DNA from: Holothuria scabra
Taxonomy: Eukaryota; Echinodermata; Holothuroidea; Aspidochirotida; Holothuriidae
Assembly: GCA_037179385.1 (NCBI GenBank)
Contig: CM074185.1
Coordinates: 14,392,866 to 14,456,865, forward strand
Length of the DNA: 64,000 nucleotides
Direction of reading: 5' to 3'
The first letter of the stretch is position 1. Each line of letters starts with the position of its first letter. A model generated the notes under the pieces. The model was not told the origin of the DNA. It ran no database searches and worked only from the letters and a program-made list of their open reading frames with translations. Below are positions 24,931 to 37,356 of the stretch, one piece after another. The position numbers and the translations under genes are program-made.

Positions 24931-26768
24931 GCCTGGCCTGGTAGGAAACATTTACATACTATTCACTTTGTTATTGAAACAAACAGCTTAGAAAAAAGAA
25001 AATGATTTCTTCGAAAGATAGCTTATTATGGGTTCTACTTATCATTGTTTCACACAATTATGTAAATGGAGTTAATCAAAATGATTCTGATAACCAGAGA
25101 AAATTCTAAATTAAAAAAGTGTTTAAATAGTTGAGGCTTTCGCTTGCAAAGACGGGACCATCATGTGAGGGCCAGAGTAATCTGATGCTAAGAGAAGGGA
25201 TAAGGGTTTATTCCGTCATTTTATTTTTTCCAACATTATTCTCTCAGAATTCGATTGGGGTACATGAAGTCTGCCCACCTGTGGTTATACGGTATCAATG
25301 CAACGTACCCTGTAAAAAGTATTAAAGAACGTTATGGTAGTGGCGTTAGGATTCTCCATAGAGTGTGACAAAGCTTTCCGACGGGGTAGAGCAGCTGAAC
25401 GAAAACCAACTTGCAGAAAACGCGGCAGACGCAGAAGGGGAAAAAAGTATAATTCTTATGTTTTAATTATTAAAAAAATATGCATATTAAGAGATTTAAT
25501 AAAAACAACAATTACGCATTTTGATCGCAGAACATCCCCTTCTTGAGGTCATTTGCAAAAAGTCGGAGCAACCGGTCTTAAAACATTTTTATTATAGAGA
25601 GTTCTCAACAAAAAGGAAATTTTTCCGGACAGGAGAAAGTCAGCCTTCCTCAACAGGAGTCGTGGTCCGTCCCGTTCTTAGCCTGACGCTATATCTAGTA
25701 CAATTATGTGATATGAATACAGTATAATGCGAGGAAGGTAATTCGGGAGTTTCATTAAGACTCTATCAAGACCTCTCGGTTTTTGAAGAAGGGGGGTTAA
25801 AATGCAAGTTGAATCGTAAGACTAGTTTGTACTGAAAAACGTGTCTTCAATAAGAGAAAACTTTTCTAATGTCCGTCCCGTCGAATGGTTGTCACCGCCG
25901 CCGGAAGTTTCGAGCTGATACTCACTGTTTTACGAGGAGATGCTTGATTGGCTGTTGTCATTGTATTGTATCGATTGTATTATTTGTTAGGGTTAGGTGA
26001 GGGTTGCCGCTACTAACGGTGAGAGGACTCAAGAACTCCTGTAGCCAGCTGTAGAAACCCCTGTTCCTGGCATTTACTGAAATTATGTCCACAGACTACC
26101 AATTAATTGACAATGCCGGGATAAAACTCGAACGTTTCAGTTTTATTGAAAGACAGTTAAAACACTTATGAGCGCGCTAAAACGAAAACTAGAGGGTCCT
26201 TTCGAAATTGTTCTCTGTGAGAGAAGTGGTCTAATCTAATGAAGGCGGCGCTATTGACATTTGTTTTTTTCAAACACCGAATTAGATCTGTGGGGAGGGG
26301 ATGTCACTTTTAAAGCAAATGCTGCCCTCTAATAGCCTTTCCACGTTCGGACCTAACCCACCTCCCTGCTCTACCAACCCACCCTTGATAATAAACTAAA
26401 GATTTTTTTAAGAAAAATATTTATCCACCAAAATTTGCGGAAAGTTCTTATATTTATCGTTTCAGTACCGAGCCGTAGAAAATGACTCCTTTGTTTGTTA
26501 AAATTTTATTAAGGATTTCAGAGAAGATGCATGTAAGGAAAAGCATTTAGAGTGTTGAAACCTATTGAGTGAGTTCGGTATTCGTCTGCTCATGTGCACA
26601 TACAAGGATTAACGAGACACTAGATGCCCATATAAAAGGCCTTCTAAAATTTAGTGTAATTGAGAAATCACCCTTTTGGTCCCATCTAAGTATAAGGAGT
26701 TTTCTTATTGTGGCTTTGTATCCGGCATTTAAAATAAGCTTATACCACTTTTGAGGTTTCCAAGTTAG
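24931..26768 (+). other. No confirmed gene; two possible orphan exons
   Basis: After a strong acceptor-like tract (ttattctctcag, ending 25248) the plus strand reads NSIGVHEVCPPVVIRYQC, then NVPCKKY and a stop. At 25364-25450 a second segment reads IECDKAFRRGRAAERKPTC, then a run of Arg/Lys. Both look protein-like, but donors are weak and no family is recognised. The remainder of the stretch shows nothing. Confidence 0.2.
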
Positions 26769-27064
26769 TTAAAGGCCCAGTTCTCTCACCCCAAACAGTA
26801 CCAATTCTCCTAACCTTTTTACTGAAGCCCCTCCCACAATTGTCTGAAATTCATCCTCATCCAGATACAATCTCAGTTTATTGCTTCAAGGTGATTGTAG
26901 AAAAACTCAATTTATATAATCAAAACACTCTCAGTACCGTTCATGCTGTGTAATATAAGCTTTGGTACTCTGCATTGTTTGAATTAGCTGTCAATCAAAG
27001 AGCCGAGCCAATTGAGAATTTCGGTACCCCCGTACCAAAATTGTAGTTTGGGGTGATAAATTAA
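26769..27064. mobile_element. TTAA-flanked MITE, family T, copy 1
   Basis: Starts TTAAAGGCCCAGTTCTCTCA, then CCCCAAAC. Ends TTGTAGTTTGGGGTGATAAA before TTAA. The conserved interior includes gaagcccctccc, ttcatcctcatccagataca, atctcagtttattgcttca, and 'caatcaaagagccgagccaattg'. It is non-coding. TTAA duplication suggests a piggyBac- or Kolobok-type machinery. Confidence 0.85.
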
Positions 27065-27135
27065 TTAGTTAGAAAGATGGAGTTTTACCGCTCAGTTTCT
27101 AATCAATTGGTTTAAATTGGCTTTTCGTGGTTTAT
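27061..27135 (-). mobile_element. tRNA-derived SINE, 3' fragment
   Basis: The minus strand has the SINE 3' end (gatggagttttaccgctcagtttctaa on the plus strand). It abuts the TTAA of the family T MITE, which probably inserted at the SINE tail. Confidence 0.7.
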
Positions 27136-27914
27136 AAATTGAAATTCATCATGAACTACCGAAAGACTCCTTCTATTCCAGCTCCTGCCAGGTGTACCAG
27201 TAGTCGCCTACACACTTTGATCTCTTCCAGCTCTCATTAGGCTAACTCCTCCGATGCTTCAAAAACCTGGAGTTTGAGGCCTTTTTCAGGGTATTTCCAC
27301 TTCATTATTTGCACATTAAGATAAAGACACCCAGGCCCAGTGGACCATGAAATTGCAGATAGGGTGCCAGAAGACTCTTCTCCATAAAGACATAGTGTGA
27401 CTACATAATTAAGTTTTGTGCTGTTATCTCAATGTAGTCAGTGAATGGGCAGAGTGGTCATTGGGAGCTGACAGCATTATTTAAACTTCACTTAAGCAAC
27501 TGTGAAGGTGCTATATGGAGAGCATCGGACTGGATTTCATCATGTTAACATTGGTATATGCCTGTACTGCATGTAAATATAGCAAGGCTTTATATGACAT
27601 ACTGCATGGAAAAGTGGCATGAGAAAATTTGTGCCATGAAAAATTGGTACTGCGATTTTGCTTTGAAATGTGATCGTAATTTTCACTAAATGTTGACGAT
27701 TTTTCGTTTCAAGGTTTAAATTAGTGTTAACTTGTTACGAGATTTTTACTTTTTACTTTTTATGATTAAAAATGCAAAAATTAGGAAATTTTAGGTCAAC
27801 TCTCTCAAGCGCAGTAACATACTCTCCGACCATGTAAACGGCAAGAATTCACCAAGGTAAGGCTTTCTTGTCGGTCTCTGAACAAAGGAGTTTGTCCAAA
27901 TTTCATGCCAGCGT

Positions 27915-28190
27915 CATTTCTAATGGTTAAAGCATCCGACCTGAAGTTGGCAGGTCTGGAGTTCCACTCGAATGTAGCCGGGGCTTCCGATCATATTGAG
28001 GCCAAACACTAGTCGTGGCCGGGTTATACCACAGAACTTAAAAGATGGAGCCTACTGCCATTGTGCTTGGTGCTCCGCATAAGCAAACGTACATGGAAAA
28101 ACAAGTCGGTAAGCCGCAACTGAACAAAAAACGCTGTGGCCGGTCCGACCAATCAGAAACTGGGCCGTAAAACCTGATCTAATTAACTTC
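27915..28190 (+). mobile_element. tRNA-derived SINE, near full length
   Basis: The head has AATGGTTAAAGCATCCGACC and GGAGTTCCACTCG. The body has CTGCCATTGTGCTTGGTGCT and GTGGCCGGTCCGACCAATC. The end AACTGGGCCGTAAAAC is followed by TAATTAA. Bases 27136-27914 show nothing else. Confidence 0.75.
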
Positions 28191-29395
28191 ATTACAAAGC
28201 TTGTATAACGGACAACTTCCTGATAACACTATGTAGGCCTACACGGATGAACCTGGTTTGTGTATCCCACCTGTTTCACACAATTCCGTTCCTCACCTTG
28301 TGATGAAACTTATGTCGTAAGAAGGATAAGTGCTTTGAAGTTTACAAACAGTGATTAACCTAAAATGGTCCCCTGTAATTCTCTGCTTTCTTCCATCAGC
28401 AAGCAGGAAGATCGTTTGCGTCAACAAGCAGAAAAATTGATTTCTTTTCTTCGCTTTTGCTAAGGTGACTTCCAACTGCATTTGGCAATTGATACCAATC
28501 CAGGGCCCCGTCCAATTGCCTGATTTGCGGGGTATGTGGTTAGTAGAGTTCTAAAGCAACTATCGTGGTAATGATTCTCGTGATATGACATAGTTGGAAG
28601 TTGGAAGGTTTCAGGATTGGCAGATGCTCTTAAAATTGACAACCCATATTGGTCATTATTTACTTTATTATTTGGAAGCTCTGAGGTTTTGGCGTATCTC
28701 TGGATGAACAATTAATGGAGAGGTACATTTTTTATTTTTTTTCCCGGTCAACCCAAACCCCTATCTGACCTAACTTGGTGGGGGGTGGGGGTTACAAGGA
28801 CGAAATCTGGTGGACGGGGAAATACCCCTCCTGTCCCACTGAAACACCAACACTGCAGTCGGGGGAATTCACCATTTGACCTCCAACTTATAAGTCCTGC
28901 TCCATTATTTGGATATGAATATACATACAAATCACCTGACACCTGCAGCAACTGTCTGGTATAAACTGAATTTGTTTTCAGAAGGTTAGACATTACTTGG
29001 AAAGCCTAGCTTTAAAGTATTTCAGTTTTAAAATTTACCCTTATGCAAATCCAAAATTCTGATCAAGGAAGTATTCAAAGTAAAGTACAAAACTTTTTTC
29101 TCTTAACGATTGCTACAAAGAATCGTGGGATGCGCTTGGCTTCAGTGGCGACGCTATGGGAGGGCAAGAGCAAAGATATTATAAACCTAGATACCAAACT
29201 TAAAATGGCGCGGAGACACTGTATCCATGTTCACTCTGGGCATGACTTGGGCAAAAGTCACGCGGGGAGCGATCATGTGTGTACGAACTGTATGGCAGAA
29301 ATCGATTCGGCCTATTCCTGCGACTTATTTGTCCTTGTAAAATGTGTATTTCATCCTAAAAAGTGGCATAAGCTGTTCGCTTTGACGCTTTAAGA
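28191..29395. other. Gene-free stretch
   Basis: The plus frame 29043-29393 (116 codons, with CTNC and HPKKWHK) is the longest here but matches no family I know and has no clear splice sites. The minus frames at 28293-28993 show no domain. I see nothing else. Confidence 0.45.
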
Positions 29396-29890
29396 TTCAT
29401 ACGTTCATGTACTGATTTCATACGATCATGTACTAAATGTCAGTACATGATCGTAAGAAATCAGTACATGATCGTATGAAATCAGTACATGAACGTAAGC
29501 AAACAGTACATGAACGTATGAAATCTGTACATGATGGTAAGCAGTTAGTACACGAACGTGTACTTTTACTACATCAAATTCGGTGAGCCTTTTGGCGGAC
29601 TTCTGGTAAGCCGAAAGGCTCACCCTGTATGGCGTGCGGAAGAGACAATAATAACATAATGATCTTACGTTTTTACATGTACAATGTGTGTTTTAAGATG
29701 TACAACGTGTGATTTTACATATACAACGTAACATTTAACATGATGAACTTATGGTTTTAGTACATGATGGTGTAAATTTACATCATGATCATATGAAGTT
29801 AGTACATCATCGTATATTTTTGGTACATGAACGTGTAATTTTAGTACATGAACGTGTATTTTTAGAACATCATCACATTTGGTGAGCCTT
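29396..29890. repeat. AGTACATGAWCGTA minisatellite with GGTGAGCCTTTTGGC hairpin
   Basis: About 24-base units of the type 'atcagtacatgatcgtatgaa' run to 29570. The first two are in the opposite orientation, so the array starts as a palindrome. At 29582-29625 GGTGAGCCTTTTGGC and GCCGAAAGGCTCACC form a hairpin. A second, more degenerate array at 29650-29878 ends with the same GGTGAGCCTTTTGGCGTGCC. It is non-coding, and tandem repeats next to a terminal hairpin recall Helitron-like or pearl-type elements. Confidence 0.75.
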
Positions 29891-30827
29891 TTGGCGTGCC
29901 ATAAATTACAGCTATAAGGAATAATGATGTAATAGGGCTACAGGTGCAATTTCTTTCCAATCATTTGAAAAGGAGTGCAAAATTTGGGAAAGGGAAGACT
30001 GGCAATAGCCACAGTGCACCTTTGAATTTTTTTGAAATGTCACTTCACAATTTCCCACTGTACATTTCAATGTGTAGGCTGCAATGCGGTACCCTTGATA
30101 TGCAAACTACAGCCTAACTAAAGCCAAACTAAAGCCTACTATATGTGCCTCTTGTATAAAATACTTCTCAGCTTGTAATAATGGCAACAGTGACACTTGC
30201 AGAAACCTGTGTTGTAATCGAGCTGTCACTAAATCTAGTGACTCAAGTCACCAGTTTTCAAACTTTTAAGTGGCTCTACTCGAGTCATTGACTCGAGTCA
30301 CTGTACTTCAATGCGGAAATAAATCCTGAATTCTATCGAGTCCCTCAGTATCAGTTTGAGAGGAAGTGACGCCAGTTGTGATACGTTACAACACTGGCAG
30401 AAACTAGAAGCACTAGTTTACTGGTATGCATGAAGAGTAAAAAGCAAAACATGAATATGCCTACATGTATACATTTGTCTGATCTAATTCTTCTTCAAAC
30501 AATGTTAAATAGGTTCTGTTCTACCAACCATTTTAGTCCAATCACAGTCACATGTCACAGTACTTCTCTACTGTAATTTCTCTGGGCACTTGGAAGTCTT
30601 TAAAACTGTTGTCAAGTATAATAAAGAATGCAGACTTTCACCAGCAGCTGGCATTATTGCTTCCCATAATTTTGCTTCGGCTTGTTGAATGTCTCCCTCA
30701 ACTGTCTAAATTCCAGTAATTACAAGGTATGGTGATCCAGAATTAACATTTTCTTTCAAAATATTCAAGGTGTACATGATGATAATTAAAAGTCAGTTGA
30801 CACTTTGTAGGTTAAATGAACCTGGAC
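29891..30827. other. Gene-free stretch
   Basis: There is a short palindromic block ACTCGAGTCATTGACTCGAG near 30278-30297. I see nothing else. Confidence 0.5.
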
Positions 30828-31124
30828 TTAAAAGATGACACCCAAGCAGTTTCAATTCTCTTAACCTTCTTCATTAAGCCCCTCCCTCCTCTGTCTAAAA
30901 TTCATCCTCATCCAGTCACAATCTCAGTCTGTTACTTCAGGGTGATCATACAGTATTTGATCCCAGTGTGTAATCAAAAATTCTCAGTAGAGTGTGTTAT
31001 ATGACATCTGTACTCTCCACTTTTTGAACTTGCTTTCAGTCAAAGAGTAGAGCCAATTAGGAATTTCTGTGGATGTGGACTAACTACAAAAATTATAGTT
31101 TGGGGTGAGAGAATCAAGCTTTAA
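30828..31124. mobile_element. TTAA-flanked MITE, family T, copy 2
   Basis: Shares gcccctccctcctctgtctaa, ttcatcctcatccagtcaca, atctcagtctgttacttcag and the end aattatagtttggggtgaga with copy 1. It is bounded by TTAA on both sides. The left end is diverged. A lone end-like fragment (ctgtttggggtgaag) also lies at about 31287. Confidence 0.75.
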
Positions 31125-32580
31125 AGTCTTTGTTCACTTCAATCTGCTTGTGTGGCAGATGCCTTCAGACATAACCAAATCCAGCGTAAAGTACAGGAAG
31201 TAGTTCATGGCCAGCAGCACTATGAATCTGACATCCCTTGGGTTTCTCCCTGCAAGTGCAAGAAAAAAATGAAACCATCAGTTTCTGTTTGGGGTGAAGA
31301 TTGTTATCATTTACCGTGATGTATTAAAACCAAATGCAACCTGTAACATAGTACATATAGTAGCCTACACCGTATTTCACCACTCCCCTAAATAATGTAC
31401 CTTTCCAGTGCAACAGAATCAAGCTTGATTAGCCCCCAGTAGGCATATATAGCCTAACGTTACACATGTACATAAATTTGAGGCATCGGACCTTAGTCAG
31501 TCACAATTTTGGCTCCAACAATTTGTCTCAAACATACTTGGGGACTCTAGACACCCTACCCCCTGTTAAAAGTTTTAAAGAAAGTGGCAAAGTATGGTTA
31601 AAATTACTGCAACCCTCACCCTAGCAGACCAAAATTGCATGCCAGCTCTTTTTACTATATGGCCCTACTGTTTTACAGCCTAAATAATAAAACGAAGTGT
31701 AGGCCATTTTTGCCCCCATCTGACCTAAATTTCTAGCCCCACCAGTGTAAAAAGACTTCGTGTTTATATAACATCTCATTGCATCGTGAAAAGGCTCCGT
31801 GCCCAAAGTTTACAGAAGGGGAGTGGCTTATTTAGATTCAGAAACTATCCAGTAACGTTAGGCGTAATATACTATCTACTACGTATATAGGCCTATTGCA
31901 TACTAACAGTTACAGGAACGTGTCCGTACTAAGTGAAGAAAAATGCTTCTTTTTCAACTTAAACAAGAACAAAAGACGAAACCATTACAAGAAACTTACA
32001 ATATATGAGAGATACTACATCCTCCTCTTTTTCTGATAGAAGTAGATGACTTTAGAAATCAAATTTTTGGACGTTCAATGTGTGTGTGATTTGTATGAAT
32101 CTCCATGTAAGGGATCCGTCTGTTGCCCAGATAGAATATGGGTACTGACTGCACATATGATCACAGCTGTTTTTGGGAGTCCGCCCTCTAGTTCCTATTA
32201 TCCTGCTCTATGGTTTCCATGGTATCTTTACAAGCGCACATCTATACACGCGTTTACATTTTTACGCGCTTACAACGAAAAACCAACCACTGCGTTCATT
32301 ATCCCAGCACGCAGAAGTGCGCGTCTCTTTTACTCCGAAGTATACACAGAGAAAAGTAGTTTGCGAGTATATAACTCGTTTCGAAAATGCACGCATGCTG
32401 ACATCCCGTCACAATGGAATTTTCTGTCATGTATCCATAGTTATGCACGCAGATCACCGAACAGAACTGTGCGCATGTCAAATGAACACTTCCGCCCCTC
32501 CGATCGAGCCTCCGTGAGGAGTCAGTACGTCTAACAGTGTAGGGATAGGAGTTTGGTATCTACGTTTAAGTGAGCTTTAG
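31125..32580. other. No recognised gene; one 162-codon open frame
   Basis: The plus frame 32046-32534 is the second longest in the window, but it has no domain, no conserved repeats and no paralogue here. An overlapping frame is also long, which fits a CpG-containing, stop-poor stretch. I do not call it a gene. The remainder shows nothing. Confidence 0.4.
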
Positions 32581-32737
32581 ATTTCACGACGCGGACGTCA
32601 GCTATGACGCAGTGATGTCAGCTATTGCGTTGCCCCTGCCATTTCACAACTTGGTGTAGCGTTATTTCCCGTTGCGTTCCAAAATCGCATAGACACAGAT
32701 GACGTCATTACGTTGTAGCTGGCTTCCGCGTCGTGAA
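32581..32737. mobile_element. 157-base foldback MITE
   Basis: The left end TTTCACGACGCGGACGTCAG and the right end GGCTTCCGCGTCGTGAAA are inverted repeats. The similarity extends inward (CTATGACGC against ACGTTGTAG; TGATGTCAG against TGACGTCA). It is non-coding. Bases 32738-33401 hold a C-rich repeat ending GGCGCTGCCACTG near 33060 and nothing else. Confidence 0.65.
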
Positions 32738-33401
32738 AGCAATATCTTTGGGCAAGAGTGGGCATTTGCCCTTCTCCAGATCCTGGCCTTTCCCCCACTT
32801 GTCCCCTCCAAACTTAGGAAGTAAAGGGTCAGGTTAACCGAAAAAACGAATAGTATGCCTCTCCAGAGACATAATTTTTCGTCGAGAGATACACTAAAAC
32901 CTCCGAGATTCCGGGCGCTTCGCCCACTGTATCCCCAACCCCAGGAACGGATGTTTTGGGACCATTTTCGCTTTGCGTCGAAAAAGTTTTGCCTCAAACA
33001 TGTATTCTTTGCCCTTATTTAGCCCCTTCCCCCACTTTTGACATTCTGGCGCTGCCACTGCTTGTCTAACATCAAATACAAGCCCATAGTTGAGAAGACT
33101 TCTTCCGCCCTGTCTGATTTAGAAAAAGAATGAACGGTTTGAGTAAGGATAGTATCTGAGGTCTGGCAGTCCAAAGTCGAGACCAACCTAGAAAAGGGGC
33201 TTGTAACACTTTACAGGTTTAAAAGTCTCGAGGCCTTTAGGGTCGCTCAGAGCAGGGGAATTCGAAGCCGGGGTTGGCTTTGACTTCACCACTGGTTACA
33301 GTATCGGCTACTCAGTTTCTTGGCACGTTACTGTTATAACGAACGGTTTGTTTTCCATCATTTTTCACGATATATTGACATGCGTAGTCTGGAGTAATTT
33401 T

Positions 33402-33602
33402 GTTAGTTAGTTGGTTAGTTACTTACATAATGTGTTTTACGGCTCAGTTTCTAACAAATTGGGCTTAAATCGGTTATGCAACGTCCTTTTCAGTCGTGGC
33501 TCTCTGGCTTGATTTCCTCTGCGTTGCTCTATTGTTCATGCTAATCACCAAGCATATTACAGTATTTTCCACATTTAAAGTCTTCGGTATGATCATAGTT
33601 AT
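33402..33602 (-). mobile_element. tRNA-derived SINE, minus strand
   Basis: The tail is TTAGTTAGTTGG, then ttttacggctcagtttctaa, the reverse of the SINE 3' end. The body has CAGTCGTGGCTCTCTGG and CTAATCACCAAGCA. The tRNA-like head is largely missing. Confidence 0.7.
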
Positions 33603-33678
33603 TATACCTTTCCCTGGTGGGGAAACTCCTTACGTACACTGTGTATGCACAGACGTATAAGCTGTATGTACGTTCATA

Positions 33679-34010
33679 GTTTTTAGTTGCGGTGCCTGCC
33701 TTGCAGGCAGCACCGCAACTAATGCAGTTACTCTCGCGATGTCAATTTCTGACTTTTCCGGCACTTTATTTCTATCTTCTTGTAGATGCTTTGTGGTATC
33801 GAAATACGGTTTAGTGCAATTTGTAGGGATGGTACTTCTCTTTCGTGTTTTTAATTTTTGGTGGAAATATGACTTTCGTGAGAGTGTAAAATTGGGGTTT
33901 TTTTCATGTAAAATTTGGAAACGTATTCTATTTTTAGTAACAATCTTGCGGAACAAGACGAACGTCTAGACGAGTTGCGGTGCCGACAAACCAAGTCGTC
34001 TTTTACTTTA
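33679..34010. repeat. Hairpin-led repeat segment H, copy 1
   Basis: Begins with a hairpin (AGTTGCGGTG at 33685 pairing with CACCGCAACT at 33711-33720). It continues to 'acaatcttgcgga' and a block with CGTCTAGACG and gttgcggtgccgacaaacc. The inner 280 bases recur inverted at 37091-37356, and the terminal block recurs inverted at about 58130-58190. Open frames inside it are repeat frames. Confidence 0.75.
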
Positions 34011-34479
34011 AAGGTGATTTTATATTTTAGGGGGACAAAAATACCATTCCAAAATACTTGTATTGTGTTTTGCCCAATAGCAGCTAAGTTAAGTTCCACA
34101 CTTGTAATCCAGGAACATTGTTCATTCTCTTTAGAAATGTGGTTGAGGTGGAACGTGTAACACACCAAAGAAATACTCGATTGCCGGTATAATGAGGTTT
34201 GCTCATTTTGAACTCATAGTTGAGAGTTAATCAGGAAAAGATGATACAACAGTTGATTTAGAACTGAAAAAAGGGCAAAACGTCACATCAGATAACATTT
34301 CAAACGTCCTTTACAAGCTGTTGCTTGTGCATTCATAAGGTATCCCTAATGCCCCGGCTCCTTAGTAACTCCTTGTACAGCATGAGGGTTTCTGATAAAA
34401 GATGGTAAAGCGCCAAAGGCTCAAGACAGACCATTCGACCAAACAGACGTTAGTCAAAATTGTATTTTATGTAGTGCAG

Positions 34480-34680
34480 TTTATAAGGAAAAACATGCTA
34501 TTTGTTTAGCTGTTTAGTGAATACAGGTGGAGTACACTGTTAAGACGTAATGTTGGAAACGATAATGAGTCTGTATATACATGACAGTAACGTTGTAGTC
34601 ACTTGGTTGAAGATGGATTTATGTTAATGAACAAAAGGAAAAAATTTTCAATGTTGAACATAAAGAATTTTTAAAGATTA
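34480..34680 (+). pseudogene. Helitron ORF fragment
   Basis: Matches the better copy at 38300-38480 block by block (gtgaatacaggtggagtaca; aatgagtctgta; ttggttgaagatgg against ttggttgaagag; ttaatgaac). It is frameshifted and non-functional. The flanks 34011-34479 show nothing. Confidence 0.6.
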
Positions 34681-36329
34681 ATGGTTTTTAAAAAGTTCTG
34701 TACGCTCCGCACCAAGTTTACTCTCAGCTTTCCTAATAAAAAATTGTTGTAAGTAACATGTAATAACAAGTTAACGAGAATCAAAAGAAATGTCGATATC
34801 TTAGATTTACCATAATCTTTACAAATGATGAAATAATATTAAAAAAAATATAAAACAGCAAAGTAAAAATTCCTTTGTCAGCGTTACTTACACCTACATT
34901 CTCTCAGCATAAATGTTAATATGATGATATTTCACTCTAGCCGGCCTTAGGCCTATTGTCACTGTTTCTCCAATTTATATTAGTCCCGCACACATACGTC
35001 ACTACTAACCCTTCGCCAGTAACTTCTTAGTTCAGTAATGTATAGACACTTGAACGACGTTGACCTCCACAAATCAGAGAACCGAATCAATCACTTACAA
35101 ATCATAAAAGATAAATTGCAACATCTATACGTCCCTTCATGAAACCCGAATACCAAAAATATCGATGTCCCTAGTTTATTACTATTAGCGGCGATTCGTC
35201 TGTCATCACATCATTAAACAGTCTCGCTTCTTCCTACACTCTATATCAAGAACTTGTTGTCGCCTTTCTGACAGTGACTTCTTACTACGGAACAAAACTG
35301 TTGCCATTGCACTATATAAAAATTGTTTTAATAATTTCCATGCATTTCTTTTTCTAATAAAAATAATAATATAGCAAGTTTATGTATGGCCACGACTCGC
35401 AACTGATCAAACGATAACCTAAAATATGTAAAAGCAATAAGAAAGCCAGGTCTATGAATAAGACTGCTCTGTCCAGTAAAAAACTCCGTAAAAGACAAAT
35501 TTCATCATTCCAACTCCCCATATGCAATAGCTCAACAAATCACTTTCAAAGAAAAAACGGACTTCATGAAAAATAAACGTTTCGCTGACAACACCACAGC
35601 CAGTGACATAACAAAAAAGAGCATAACTAACCACCTGGCTAAAAATTTACAATTGCGAATTTTCTTGTACCTGTTCAAAACTTCGTTGTGTAAGCTAACA
35701 ATCTAAACCCTCTACAAACGATCCAAATTTAATGTTTACGTTCGTTTAACATAAATATAAAAAAAAATGATAAGGCAATCATTTTTAATTGTTTTACAGT
35801 GACGTAAATCCCGGAGAAGGCAAGGGATGTCTTTGCTTCCTCAAGTAAAAAAAGGAAAGCCAAACTGTCATATGGCCCCCTCAAAATTTTAAATAACCAT
35901 TTCAAAATCAACATATTTTTGACAAGAGATGAACTATTCATGGCCTTTAAAAAGACCAAATCAGTTGGTTTTAAAGGGCTTCTCCCCCAACAAAAGACCC
36001 ATAACAGTCCCTGAATGATTGTGCAAAACCTTCATTCATGCAGACCTCTTCCCAATATCTCAAACAGATCACCGCCCAGCGTAATAAAAAATGGTTGCTC
36101 TCATCACATACAAATATAAAACGAGATATGAATGAACATGTTAAAACCCTACCGTGACTACTCTTTACATTAAACTATGTGTTCATGTTAACACTTCTTC
36201 ATCTTATGATGTGCTCTTCTCCCTAAATGTATAAATATCCCCAAGAACATTCCCTCTGAATTTGGTTTTTTAAGCATTCTTCTTTAGTGGAGCTTCTGAG
36301 CAATGGCAACTCGTGGTGTAAATGTGTGG
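34681..36329. other. Repeat-derived, no gene
   Basis: Bases 35250-35520 are similar to 55480-55685 (aagtttatgtatggccacgac; ctcgcaactgat; aaaagacaaatttcatcatt), in decayed form. Other frames show no domain. Confidence 0.5.
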
Positions 36330-37090
36330 AGGGGTACATAATGAACTTACAATGACTTGTCTTAGATAAAGATGATCATCTTCCCTGTAACCAAAAATGC
36401 CAAACACCAAACCCCCCCCCCCCAAAAAAAAAAACAATTACCACCCACAACAACGAAAAAATAAAATGTACATGTAGATCTTTCGGAAGGTATAAATAAT
36501 ACATCACGATCGTCATGTTCCCTACTTTCCCCATCATCACACCTCTAACTTTTTTCATATCCACTAGAGCCTTTTTTTGTTTGATCCCAACTCTGACATC
36601 ATCATTTTTCTCCCCTTCATAACTTTTATCTTGAAATTCACCCCCATACTTTCTTTTTCTTTGTTGCCAACCTTTCCTTTCTACAAAAAAAATCTTTGAA
36701 CGGCCCTTCTTGGGCACTGTTATATTCTCCACATAATTTTAAACTTTAAAATAACAAATTTACCATAACCAGACACCTTGATATAACACAAATATGAATA
36801 CGAGCCATCTCATACAAATAATATTTACCTACCAATAACAATGTTTCCATCCAACAGAAACTTACTTTATGAAAAAACAGTGAACAAAATTCCTCTAGAC
36901 TATCAAACTTTTTACTCCACAGCAACCCTGACCATGTCAATTGAAAAGAATAAATCTCTACAAAGAAATCCTCATATAAATACTCAAAATTCACTTAACA
37001 CCTCGAAGAGTTAAAAAACAACCAAAATGATGGCGCTGTGTTAAATTAAACAACATATTATTCCCCAGAGTACACACGGACCTGGTTTTT
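36330..37090 (-). pseudogene. Helitron 5' coding region, inverted copy
   Basis: The minus frame 36376-36732 reads VPKKGRSKIFFVERKG, then an acidic/lysine-rich stretch with KKVRGVMMGKVGNMTIVMYY, and reaches the start of the OTU-like motif, where a poly-G run destroys it. It is the reverse complement, block by block, of 37357-38300. The matched untranslated part extends to the CCCCAGAGTACACACGGACC block at 37062-37081. Confidence 0.7.
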
Positions 37091-37356
37091 CCGCAAGATT
37101 GTTACTAAAAATAGAACACGTTTGCAAATTTTACGTGATAAAAACCCCAATTTTACACTCTCACGAAAATCATATTTCCACCAAAACTTAAAAACACGAA
37201 AGAGAAGTACCATCCCTACAAATTGCACTAAACCGTATTTCGATACCACAAAGCATCTAGAAGGAGATAGAAATAAAGTGCCGGAAAAGTCAGAAATTGA
37301 CATCGCGATAGTAACTGCATTAGTTGCGGTTGCCTGCAAGGCAGGCACCGCAACTA
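37091..37356. repeat. Hairpin-led repeat segment H, copy 2 (inverted), at the palindrome centre
   Basis: Reverse complement of 33679-33960, including the AGTTGCGGT hairpin at its right edge (37320-37357). It separates the two head-to-head Helitron copies. Confidence 0.75.

Noticed and set aside
32046..32534. 162-codon ATG frame, one of the longest in the window
   Set aside because: No domain, no paralogue and no splice or promoter context; an overlapping alternative frame is also long. Could be revived only by transcript evidence.
33630..34168. Overlapping frames on both strands, with a similar frame at 37058-37469
   Set aside because: The similarity is explained by the non-coding repeat segment H present in both places; neither strand shows codon-level conservation.
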